DNA of 64,000 bases. Origin: Ptiloglossa arizonensis (Eukaryota; Arthropoda; Insecta; Hymenoptera; Colletidae). Shown one piece after another: positions 49,160-60,319 of this stretch (position 1 is its first letter; every line of letters starts with the position of its first letter). Below the pieces are notes generated by a model. The model saw nothing but the letters and a program-made list of their open reading frames with translations, was not told the DNA's origin and searched no databases. The stretch covers positions 8,246,001 to 8,310,000 of the forward strand of contig NC_135059.1 of the NCBI RefSeq assembly GCF_051014685.1. Direction: 5' to 3'. A program made the position numbers and the translations under genes.

Positions 49160-49297
49160 TTGGATTGTTCGGAAAATCATTTCGTTTTTTTTTTTTTCGG
49201 TGAAAATGAAACACGATTTTTGTTAAAGTGTACAAACATTTTCTTCAATTATATATTCTCCATTTTGGAAAACGAAATGACTTTTCGAACGACCCAA
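49160..49297. mobile_element. Mariner-like MITE, copy 1 (138 bp)
   Basis: The terminal inverted repeats of about 28 bp are TTGGATTGTTCGGAAAATCA at the left and, reverse-complemented, TTGGGTCGTTCGAAAAGTCA at the right; both continue TTTCGTTTT. The element is flanked by TA on both sides (49158-49159 and 49298-49299), the target duplication of Tc1/mariner elements. There is no transposase. The interior includes ATATTCTCCATTTTGGA, shared with the copy at 56972. Confidence 0.85.
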
Positions 49298-49299
49298 TA

Positions 49300-52280
49300 G
49301 TTTGTAACAGTTACTGAAAATTGAACTTCGAATCGTAGAACGGACCGAATGAGAATTGTACCGCTGGAACGAACGTCGAGAATAAATAAAAATCCAAAGT
49401 CGCGGAGCCGGGTAACGTTTCGCGATTTCACACGTTACTTTACAGTTACTTAGCGCGACAACGTGGCAGTCAATGGACAGCGGCAGGCTAAAAATACGGT
49501 AATAGAACACGTCGGAATAAAAATAACTGTCGTGCTAGGAAATCACAGAGATTATCGCGTCTCCGCACCTGGCCAAGTAACTTCCAAGAAGCGAGATACA
49601 TATACCATCGGTGTCCGCGTGGACCCGAGAGTGCGTTCGTTGTTAACTCGTAAGATAAATCCGGTATCGACAACGAAACACGACACCGCAATTACTCGCT
49701 TCGTGGAATTCGCGATAATAGAAACCGGCGATTCGCTATAAGAATCCGGGGGGCGGGGGGTTACGAGCATCGACAAAATTTAATAACAATAACGATAAAA
49801 AAATAATCGGAAGACTGGACCGCGATCGGATAAATCTCATCGTGCGAGATGTAAATCATTTTGAAAGTGCCACTCCACTTCCCGACTCGCGGTGTATCAA
49901 TGGCTGCTGTACTATTCGATCGTGTGCATTGCTACGCGCTCGATATCCGGCCGATTGTCATCGCGTACAAAAGAGAAAGCTGGTAAAATTGTTTCTCACG
50001 AGTTCTCCGGACGATGTTCACCGATCGAAACATCCATTAATTCTGTTCATCGATCGATCTTTCGAACGAGAAACCTTTCCTTCGAACGACCCGATAACGA
50101 ACGCGTTCGCACCGTGCGAGAAACGCCCATGGGCGTTCGACGAACGTTGCGAGTACAGCGTGGTTCGGTGCGCCCGCACGCAGCGGTTCCGCGACATCGA
50201 TAACGAGATCCGACGGGAGCAAGGAGAGCGAACGAAAAAAAAAAGCTGAGAGAAACAACACAGGCGATATATACCGTGAATCCATCGGAGGTCGGAGGAG
50301 CACAACTGCGCAGGCGCATGTTTTGGACGCTGGCCGAGACGAAGAAAAGAGAGAACGAAGAACTAACTCGTCGTCACTGGGGAATCTCGGTCTCGCGCGA
50401 CGTTAATCGCCAGCGCGACCGTGCGCCGCTCGAAAACACGAAATAAACTCGAGGCAAGGCTGGCTCCCACTGAACGCAGGTGGGTTTCAGTGTCGCGAGG
50501 AGACTCGGGTCCGATTGCATCATAAGGATTGCAACACCCAGGCCAGCAGCCTTGCAATGCCACCGCCTTCTTTTTTCCTTCCGTTGATTTTGTCCCCGCA
50601 GGCAGCCTTAGAAGGTCGATGCCGAATGCCACTTATGTATATTGTTCCACGCGATGTTTTACAATTGTTTCACGATTATTATCGCGCTTCAACGCGCGGA
50701 CCCTACAGACGATCAAAATTGACACGTAAACACGCATATGTATTGTTCTCTTTGCGTTACTCTACCGGGTGAACGGTGCAACTTGTTCGTCCACTATTAT
50801 TTTTGTCACTGAGTTTATTAAAAATTTTTTTTTGTTACAAATTACGGGTGCAAAAATTCATCAAGGGTTGTGGTATTTTTTTTGGTACATTTTTAAGGGT
50901 CACCTTGAAATTCGAACCGTCGGAGTCACCTATGTAAATTCTTGTGCTCAAGGTCGTTTGAAGGTTACGTTATAGCTCGTTGCTACGGAAAGGGAATTGA
51001 AGGTGACTTTGAAAACTTACGAATGAAATATAAAAATGTAACGTTACGAATCAAAATTTTCGATCGGTCTACCGACAATAGAAACAACTGGGGGAAGATG
51101 TAGCAATGGTTTATAATTAAGGACCGTTCTTTTCACTTGTTAACGTAATGCAATCGAACGTGGTTCGCGTGCAAGTATCAGGGTTGCGTCTATCATAGTT
51201 CTATTGTGCATAGAGTATACCATCAAACTGGGAGAGATTGTATCATTGAATTGATTTGAGCCATGAACAAGAGGTGCAAGACAAATTCGAATGATTGTGG
51301 AAGCTTAACATTTTTATCCTTGTAATGCATTTAAGTGCACGCACGCAATTGCACATTTGCACGCATTGCCCAATGCAGTTTTTTTATACTCTACGAAAAG
51401 GTATAATAAAATTTTGTTTCCAGAGAATCGATGGTTCGAGCGGTACTTTAATTTTTAGTTTGTAAATTACTATTCTTATCTTTTAACACACGTAATGTCT
51501 CTGCAGTGTACGTTCTAGCTTTATTGTGTTAGTAAAGATTAGAAATATCAGAAAATGATTTACATTCGCATATGTAAAAAAGGTAGATTGTGCACTTAAG
51601 ACGTCTTTGAACAGATACGAGTAGTAATTTACAATCTTAAAGTTAAAAACATCTCTTAGACAGACAGTTTCTTGGTAAAACGTTCTAATGCTGTTTTAAT
51701 AGAATATAAAAAAGTGCATTAAATGATTTCTTACAAAATGCAAGGTTTCGTTCGAAGGAAGATGCAATTACACTTCAAATTATATTTGATTATATTGAAA
51801 TATATAATTCAAAGCACTATTTTTACTCGCAAAAAAATTGTATAGAAAAAATTCCATACTTATCCTTCAAACTCGTGTCAAGAATTAAAAATGCAATTTG
51901 CAAAAATCTGTATTATGCAATAGCAACAAAAGAACAACGTCCATTACTTTGTTTCAAATAACCTGTTATGGAGATACGCTATTAATCAGTTTAATTTGTT
52001 TATTTCCGAAGCCTCTATTTAACGACAGATATCTTTGGATCGGAATAAGATTTTCTCACTTAATATATTCATTATTAGATCATTAATATATTAAATGATC
52101 ATTTAATTACAACGTATACATTATCTACGATATGTATTCGTCGATAAATCCCAATTTTTTGCTCTATCTTGCATTCCATAGTGTTGTGTGACCTGAAAAA
52201 CGTGTCTAGTCGCTTTTTTAACCCTTTGTGCTCGTAAGGCGACTCTCAGTTACCACGACGTTTCATACGGCAACTCGAGT
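49300..52280. other. No gene recognised; CpG island at about 49850-50560
   Basis: A G-run (GGGGGGCGGGGGG, about 49747) lies near the start. The 49850-50560 island has overlapping frames on both strands and one NRF-1-like site. From 50770 to 52280 it is AT-rich, with TTTAAGGGTCACCTTGAA / GAAGGTGACTTTGAA motifs in opposite orientation near 50895 and 51000. Confidence 0.5.
50307..50318. promoter_or_regulatory. NRF-1-like site TGCGCAGGCGCA
   Basis: An exact fit to YGCGCANGCGCR inside the longest CpG-rich island of this part of the window. The island could be a promoter, possibly the distal COBL promoter, but I found no convincing donor or coding exon beside it. Confidence 0.3.
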
Positions 52281-52296
52281 GGCGAGTGAGACTCTG

Positions 52297-52758
52297 TATT
52301 GGAGGAAAAATTGAGAAAAATTGAGAAAGAATTGAGAAAACATTGAGAAAGAATTGAGAAAGAATTGAGAAAGAATTGAGAAAGAATTGAGAAAAAATTT
52401 AAAAAAAAATGAGAAAAAATTGAAACAAAATTGAGAAAAACTGAGAAAAGTTGAGAAAAGTTGGGAGAAAATTGAGGAAAACTGAGAAAAAATTGAGAAA
52501 GAATTGAAAACGAATTGAGAAAGAATTGAGAAAAAAATGAGAAAAAATTGAGAAAAAATTGAGAAAAAATTGAGAAAAGTTGAGAGAAAATTGAGGAAAA
52601 ATTGTGAAAGAATTGAAAACGAATTGAGAAAGAATTGAAAAAAAATGAGCAAAAATTGAGAAAAATTGAGAAAAGTTGAGAAAAGTTGAGAAAAGGAGAG
52701 AAAATTGAGGAAAACTGAGAAAAAATTGAGAAAAATTGAAAAAAAATTGAGAAAAAAA
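52297..52758. repeat. Purine-rich minisatellite, about 11-12-bp unit
   Basis: Around 40 units of AATTGAGAAAGA / AATTGAGAAAAA. The plus strand is almost free of C. Both long minus-strand frames across it (up to 192 codons of Phe/Ser/Gln/Ile/Leu repeats) come from the repeat. Confidence 0.95.
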
Positions 52759-52779
52759 CCAGGAGAAGGCGAAGACAAC

Positions 52780-55735
52780 TATGTCCCCGGAGCTTGTCTA
52801 GGAGAAGGTCGTCGACGAGTGTCATCACCTGTTCCGTGCGCGTTGCATCCTTAAACGACAGTAATTGCCGTTCGGGTGACGCAAACTGATCTATCGTATT
52901 ATTTGCGCACGATCAGGGTCACAGACGAGGATAATTTATTCCACCTGCCGCGCGATCCACCGTTTTGTAACGTGTGTTCATTTCAGAACACGAATAGGAT
53001 CGTTCCGCCGTGACATTTTTTATCGTTTTTCGTTTCTTCGAATTTCCGTTTCTCCGTGACATTTTTTTCTTCCTTTACGTGTTTTCAGCGTTACATTACC
53101 TACAGGTTTGTTTCTCAACAACGATTGTTTAATATTATAAGCGAAGGGACGTAACTCGAACAAAATACTACCAAAAAGCATTGTATCTTTCAAAAACAAT
53201 ATTATCCGATCAATTTTCCAATTACTGTTGAAACTTTTTTCGAAATTCACTCCGATTGATGTTTATTTTGAACTAAAAGAGTATCTACTACGATTGAGAG
53301 TATATTAGAGTATAAGTACTAAACGGACAAAGTGATAATAAATAGTAGTAACAAGTAGTAATAAAAACAGTAGTTTCCCAAGTATGGAAAGAAAATATAT
53401 TCCAATTGCTATTGCAAAAGGGATAATAGGATCTGTAACAAGGTTGAAACGTTAAACGTCTCGTGTTTAACTGCTGACACAATATCGTTTTCCAAGATTG
53501 TGAGCAATGACGCGTAGTACCTAATTATGAAAGAATCTCAATTTCTCTAACCTTGGTACTTCACCTCTTTGATACTCCCACTCTGCGCATTGTGGATTAG
53601 AGTGTGTCGTAAAACTTTACACACAGATGTAACACGCGACAATAAAAATTTCTACACAGAGAGTGTATCCACGTAAATTCCCGAAGACGATGAGTCGCAT
53701 TAGGAATTTTTTGGTTTCGAAATGGGAAACCATTCGATTCCTCGAACGTTCGTACAGAACAATTTATCGAGAAGGAAAACTATTTTAATTGGAAATTTTT
53801 CTCGTTCGGTTTTCCCTCTCTTCACGGATAATCGTCGTCAACGGTTAAACACCGTGAATCATTTCCATTTAAATTTATGAAAATGTGCAAACGTTTACTG
53901 AAAAGATGGAAGCGTTTAGCGCCGAGTAGTTAATAAATTTACACCGCGCAACAACTTGTGACTAATCTGCAATTAACATTAGCAGCATTAATCGTCGTGA
54001 AGGAAACGCGTATTATAGTACACGAAAAGAATCCACGAACAACTTACAAACTTCTCGTTTTCAATGTTAATGCGTAAAATATTTAGTATTTGCGGAAGGA
54101 AAATATGCAGTAGTTTTTCTCGAGAGAATTTTTCCTGCATTCAAATTTTTCAAACAATTGTACGCAGTAGGAATAAGCTTCGTAGAAAAGAAACTTTACT
54201 TTTTTTTTATATTTTCAAATCTCTAAAGGTCGACTTTACTGCAACGATGTATCGTTTTATTAATACAGTTTTAGGATTGAATTTTTGTAAATTCCTTTTA
54301 GAATTTTTCCTGTATTTCTGGTATTATTTTCCCTCGTATAGGGAAAATTGGAATCAAATTTTAAAAAATTGTAGTTGTATGGTTCGGAGAAATATCACGG
54401 TAGATCCGTCACTGAGCCGAGGGAATAAAAGGGAGGAGAAAGACCTTCAGCCGTCCCTTTCTTTCCTCGGTTTCCGCCGGAGGAGCGTAACCTGCGAACG
54501 CCCTTGCCAGGAATGCAATCTCTGATCTCGGCTCGTTTCAATGCTTATACCGCTGCGCTTGTATGCAGATGCGTGCATGCACGCACACGGCCAACAGGCA
54601 AAACGTACCACGTAACAGTATCGTGTTTTCTTTTCTCGGTTGCACGCAACAACCATTACTTCTTTTGCGCGTTACAAATCACTTGGCAGGAGTCACGAAA
54701 CGATTAAACTGTATTTGTTTTATTCGCGTTACGGATCACACGCGTCTTTGGTCAAATAATGGATACTCGTTCCAGAGTTAAAGGAACGGAGGGACATTAT
54801 TGCAGGCCGAGGTCATCGTCCTAAAAATCTCAGTCGCTTTTAAAAAAATGAAACAAAAAAGAAAGAAAAAGATTTCTAAACGAAATTTTTCGAGCAAGCC
54901 GATTAGTTTTATAAATACCTTTGAAAGACCGACGATACACGTGTAATTCACTACAGGGTCAATTTGGACCCGTTAAAGGATTCAAACACACCCTTTGAAA
55001 ACCTGCACAGATAGGATCGTACCGATTGTTTCAAACTCGCGTTTAATATCTTAAAAGTTCCATGCAAAGTTTACATGTTGATTTAAACGGATAATAGATT
55101 CGATACAAATATTTAAATGTTAATACGCGGGTTAAACGATTGGTTTCGTACGTACTTGAGTGCAACGAGTCGAGTGTGTTAGAAAGGACTTCTTTGGTCA
55201 ACGACGCGAACAGATGATTACCAAAGCAACATTGTTCCCGGGCACGTCAGAAATCGGTTAATGATGATTCAGGACGCGGATGAATTCATTCGTCGGTAGG
55301 AAATGATCTCATATTTATTAGTGACACGATCCCCCATGACCGAAGGGGGATTGGGCTCGTGGTAGAGAATGTCCCTCTCGTCATCGTGTAGACACACGTG
55401 TGACTGTTGATGTCGTATGGGCATCCCAGATTCTCTCCTTCATCGAGAAATAACTATGACGCGTTCACTAGCACCGATGTTCTCATTGTCAAGGTGTCTG
55501 ATCGAGGTTAGGCCCGTCACGCCCGTTCGCTGTTTCTGGTCATTTGAATCTCCGTTTCAACGGTTCGGTTCTCGGTAATCGAGACACCTCTTCGTCAATT
55601 TTCCGGAACTGACCGCGCCTAGAGAATTGTTTCGTTGGAAACGATCCCCTCGAATCGAATTTACGGTAAAGACTGGACCGGGAGTCACTGTTGCGACCCT
55701 TTCGATGCCACGGGAGTGTGCGTGAATCTAATAAT
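52780..55735. other. No gene recognised
   Basis: Mostly AT-rich. The 153-codon plus-strand frame at 54064-54525 has a hydrophobic middle (FINTVLGLNFCKFLLEFFLY) but no recognisable family and no conserved context. A GC-richer block lies at 55330-55740, next to the minisatellite. Confidence 0.45.
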
Positions 55736-55736
55736 T

Positions 55737-56400
55737 GACACGCGTGTGCGCTGTCGACGTGTATACACGTTCTATCGATTTAAGCACTAGAAGTGCTGTG
55801 GACGTGATTACAGCAAGTACGAAGTAAAGTATTTAGCGCTGTGGACGTGTTTACACGAAGTGTTTAGCGCTGTGGACGTGTTTACACGAAGTGTTTAGCG
55901 CTGTGGACGTGTTTACACGAAGTGTTTAGCGCTGTGGACGTGTTTACACGAAGTATTTAGCGCTGTGGACGTGTTTACACAAAGTATTTAGTGCTGTGGA
56001 CGTGTTTACACAAAGTATTTAGTGCTGTGGACGTGTTTACACAAAGTATTTAGTGCTGTGGACGTGTTTACACGAAGTATTTAGCGCTGTGGACGTGTTT
56101 ACACGTAGTGTTTAGCGCGTGATTACACCAAGTACAAAGTAAAGTATTTAGCGCTGTGGACGTGTTTACACGTAGTGTTTAGCGCGTGATTACACCGAGT
56201 ACAAAGTAAAGTATTTAGCGCTGTGGCCGTATTTACACGGAGTAAATTAGTATTTAGCGCTGTGGACATATTTACACGAAGTGTTTAGCGCTGCAGACGT
56301 GTTTACACGAAGTACTTAGCGCTGCAGACGTGTTTACACGAAGTATTTAGCGCTGTAGGCGTGTTTACACAGAGTATTTAACGCTCTAGATGTGTCACGT
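55737..56400. repeat. Minisatellite, 31-bp unit, about 18 copies
   Basis: The unit is AGTGTTTAGCGCTGTGGACG then TGTTTACACGA. Central copies (55855-55975) are virtually identical. Flanking copies carry A/G switches and an inserted AGTACAAAGTAAAGT segment that itself recurs. Each unit contains the palindrome AGCGCT and the short inverted repeat CGTG-TTTA-CACG. A founder-like unit (GCGCTGTCGACGTGTATACACG) stands just left of the array. Confidence 0.95.
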
Positions 56401-56971
56401 GCAAATAGTAGTGTATCTAAGACAGATTTGTAAAAAGTAAGCAGCAACAAAAAAATTAAAGCTAAAAAAAGAGGGGAGGGAAGGATTCTTCGAATCTACC
56501 TACGTCACTCATAATTATCTTCAGAAGCAGACACTATACGAGTACTACTACTTTCGTCAAGAAGGAAAAAGTGTAATCGTCGCCTCGGTTTCTAACTACT
56601 TCCTTATCTTTCGTTACTCCAGTTTTCAATTTCCCCTTCCTTGTATTTTCCATGGCATTTATCACGCGTTCTTGCAATCCGATTTAACTCCAAGCTTCTG
56701 TCATCGATTTACTTCTTAACCAATTCATCATCCAACCCTTGTAAAAAGCGAGTCGTTGCAAACAAACGCATTCGCGGCAACGATATCCACTAATGCGTAA
56801 AACATTACCAGATAATGAACCACCTTCGACTTTCACATTTACACGAGTAGCCTCTTTCCTGTCGCTTTCTTTCTTATTAATATTCTTGGTAAATTAAAAC
56901 CAATTATTCAATATCTCAAATACACGAGTGCCGATAAATAATATTTCGAAAACAATTTCAAAAAGTATATA

Positions 56972-57105
56972 TTGAATTATTGGGAAAGTAATTTCATTTT
57001 TTCTTGGATGAAAACGAAACACGATTTTTTCAGAGTGCATAAACATTTTATTCAATTGTATATTCTCCATTTTGGAGAACTAAATGACTTTTCGAACCAA
57101 TCCAT
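56972..57105. mobile_element. Mariner-like MITE, copy 2 (134 bp)
   Basis: A diverged relative of the element at 49160. The left end is TTGAATTATTGGGAAAGTAA and the right end reverse-complemented is ATGGATTGGTTCGAAAAGTC. Both are bounded by TA (56970-56971 and 57106-57107). The interior shares AAACGAAACACGATTTTT, GTGCATAAACATTTT and TATATTCTCCATTTTGGA-like blocks with copy 1. No transposase remains. Confidence 0.8.
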
Positions 57106-57109
57106 TATT

Positions 57110-59895
57110 TTCAAAATTTGATTCCTTTCGTCCCTTTATTTATATCTTCCTGTGTACGATGTCCAATTCTAGCTGTAGGTACTGTCAGCTGACCAGATAC
57201 TAATAACGCCAGCAACAGGCTCGACAAAAAGGTGAACTGTTCCCCAGACGTGATTGATATTCCCGTGGTTGAACACACTTAGACACGGTATAAGGAAAGA
57301 CCGGTGTCTCGATTCTTTCTTCTCCGGCGAGTTAATTGCGGTCTATGCTCCCCTGAATCGACGAGGAACGGTCATTCATGCGATCGTTCGACGGAGAATT
57401 CAAGGAAGACTTTAACGATTCGTGGAATCAGAAGCGGTGGATCTCCAGGTAACGTAATTGACCATCCAGATAACGCTGGACTCTCGTCTCGATAGAAAGA
57501 TCAAGGCGTTCGTGCTAAGTGGGACAATCAGCTCATTGTGGAAAAGGATTATGTTAATCGTGGAAAAACGAATTAAGAACGATTCAGAAACCATTCGGAT
57601 AGATTCCTCGTTTGTTTTCACAAATTTCATTTTATTTTAACCAAGAGAGATTCTCTAGGTGAAACATTGACTTTTTATCGGATTTTACAACACAATAATG
57701 TAACACATTTTGCAAATAGGTTTTTTTGCAACATGGAATTACAACAGGGCACGAATATTGAGAGTAATCGATTCCGATTGTTGTATACAGTTGTCCTCGG
57801 TTGAGAGAAACGTAATAGGGGTCACTCGAGTTCGTATAACCGGGGAGAGTAGCGTTTTTATCTCACAGGATTAACCGAGAGCGAAGTATAGTGATCAATA
57901 TCATTTGTGCATAGAGAGTAGTGTATTTATTTCACGGGACTAACCGAGAGTGATTTAAGTATAGTGATCACGATACCTGTAAATAAACTATGAACAAACT
58001 ATGAATGAATTCATTCCCAATGAATAAACGCATTTTTCTTGAAACAATGTTTTCTTACATGGTTGACATCATATCTCAAACTCTAGTCGACTGAGTGATC
58101 TCAAACTTAGTGCACACCTTCTGTGGATGTGTCATTATCGTCTGAACAAAAATAAAAAACAAAAAGAATTTTACTTATTGTGTTTTAGCTCGCTAAACAT
58201 AAAAAAGAGGTCAAGAAAATCGATATTCAAATTTCGAAGTACCATTTTGTAAATTTTCGTCATTTTGTTTCTATTTTGGTTCACATCGTAGTCACGATCG
58301 TACTAATCAAGAATCCTTTCAATTTTTTCATTTTAGATAAGCAGAACGATCGGAATAGTGTCAGCAAGTAAGACACATTTTTTCTTTTAAAGGAACCCTG
58401 TATGGTAATTGAATTTGGATTATTTCCATTCGAAAAAAATGGTGAGCATTCGTAAAATATGAATAAATATGTACGCAAAATGTCGAAATTAAAAAACGTA
58501 TACTTCGAAAGAAAAAAAAAATAGAACCCTAGAATAACCCCCATTGTTCGAAGTTTCCCAGAGTTTGCCCGAGCAGAACTGTCGAATCTATCGAACGCAA
58601 ATTAGTTTTATCTTTCGTTGATCGTTTCGCAGTTTCCGTGAATTTTTACGTCGCGACGAATGCCATCCTAGCCTGTGTCCCGTTAGAAAATCAACGTTGC
58701 ACTCGTCCCTCTCGTATCATCCTTTGTCATCGTGGCGGTAATCCGACACCAGGGTGTCTCGGGTGTCGTTGAACGGGCTCGTTTCACGGTTAATTCCCGT
58801 ACGTCGGGACATTATTCCGTTTCGTCCGTACGAAATTCGAGCGACGTCCTTGACACACGGGAGAGCCGAACGGGCACGTAACAGGATCGTTCCAGGACAC
58901 CCGGTACGTCCCGTGTACGGGATCGTAGCACGAACCCGAAGCTTTCTTCGCGGAAGAGTGTTCGGTCCGTGGAGTGTATAAGGTCACGCCACGGAACACG
59001 GCTCACCTGACAGGATCGTGTTTCGTCCTGTGCAATGTGTGTTACCGTGCAAGTCGCTGACGATCGTTACGTCTTACGTTATTCTACGCGCGACGTGTTA
59101 CGTGTCCCGCGAAGTTGCCCGACTCCTCGAGGACCCGACGCGTCACGGAACGACCTTACGATTCAATTTCTCTTCCATGGGTAACAGGACGGGGAGAAAA
59201 GGGGGCGGGAATGTTTACGTAATGAATATTTTTTTCGATCCCTCCCCCATCTCCCCCTGCACCCCTCTACGGGCACGTATTAGCGATACTTGAACGGTTT
59301 CCTGGATACACTCTCGGGGTCTCTGACTTTTCTCCAACCCTCGCCATTATCTGATTAAATATTTTCCTCGACGGCGGCACGAGAGATATTTATCAGAAGT
59401 CTCCACGGACTCGTCGGCGTTTCTTCGAACCCGAGTCGGCCAGTTCGAAGTGACTTTGATATTCTCATCGTTCGAGCACCGTGCCTTTTGCCCGCCCGCT
59501 CCGACCGCTGCCGGAACTAAATCGAAATGCCTGTAATTATTGACGTAGGTTTAACGAGCGTGGCGGCGGCGAAGGAGACGCGTTGATCATCGATGCAGCT
59601 CCCCCCTACCGTCAAGAGTTCGGTGCTTTCGGAATGAATTATAATTTATTTAACCGAGGCCTCGAGATCGAGCGATGGGCAATATACGTGCCGCGGTGGT
59701 TAATGGACAACCGATCGAATGTTAAGTCCACGTGTACTCGTTACGAGAACCTCGTTAAATTATGGGTAATACCCGTTCGATGGTAAATCATGTTTGATGG
59801 GGGTTCTTGTTAACCCTCGTAATACTGGCGGTTCGGACGATCGCGGACGAGACCACGCCCTTGGTTCAAACGAACCCGCAACTTGGTCTTACTTG
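57110..59895. other. No gene recognised; one duplication and a CpG-rich block
   Basis: A duplication of about 78 bp lies at 57795-57985 (GAGAGTAG-GT-TTTATTTCAC, GACTAACCGAGAG, AGTATAGTGATCA). From 58600 to 59800 the sequence is CpG-rich with short inverted pieces such as CCCGTGTACGGG near 58909; no exon is evident. Confidence 0.45.
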
Positions 59896-59899
59896 TACC

Positions 59900-60235
59900 A
59901 TTATTTCAAAAGGAGATTCTATTATCGTACTCTTCTTCCCCGTTTCTTTCAGGTAAGTTGCGATAACGACACGATTCAACGACGCAGAAGCTTCCCTGGG
60001 TCGGCAGAGACCCGGTGGAGGGCATCGTTTGCACGAATATTTCGAAAGAAGGTTCTATTATACTTTTCTCCATTTTTTTTAAGGAGAATTTTACTAATGG
60101 TGCGATTGGGCGATGCAAAGGTTTCTCTGGGTCCGAAAAGACCCGTAGAAGACCTTGCTTGCACGAGTATGTCAAAGAAAAATTCTATTATCGTACTTTT
60201 CTCCATTTTTTTTTATGAAAGTTGTACTGGTACGA
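59900..60235. repeat. Tandem repeat, unit about 130 bp, about 2.5 copies
   Basis: Each copy has TTCTATTATCGTACTTTTCT, CCATTTTTTTT, a CGATGCAAAGGTTTCTCTGG-like stretch, the small inverted repeat GGGTC..GACCC and TTGCACGA-TAT-TC. The 173-codon plus-strand frame at 59794-60315 arises from the array. Confidence 0.85.
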
Positions 60236-60319
60236 TGATTATTTTGTCACATACACAATACGGTGGCGTCTGCAGGACCCCGTATAACTGTTTGAATATT
60301 AGTAGGTATTTTTAAGAAA

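Noticed and set aside
52250..52828. 192- and 171-codon Phe-rich minus-strand frames
   Set aside because: Generated by the AATTGAGAAAGA array; the repeat stays open in two frames at once.
54064..54525. 153-codon plus-strand frame with hydrophobic centre
   Set aside because: Hydrophobicity follows the T-rich composition; no family match or gene context.
55320..55390. Possible tRNA-like fold near CCCCCATGACCGAAGGGGGA
   Set aside because: Only one strong stem; no B-box GTTCRANNC at the right distance and no acceptor stem.
55737..56400. CRISPR-like array
   Set aside because: Direct 31-bp units abut without unique spacers, so it is a minisatellite in a eukaryotic context.
59794..60315. 173-codon plus-strand frame
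   Set aside because: Spans a tandem array of about 130 bp and repeats the same peptide pieces; no domain.
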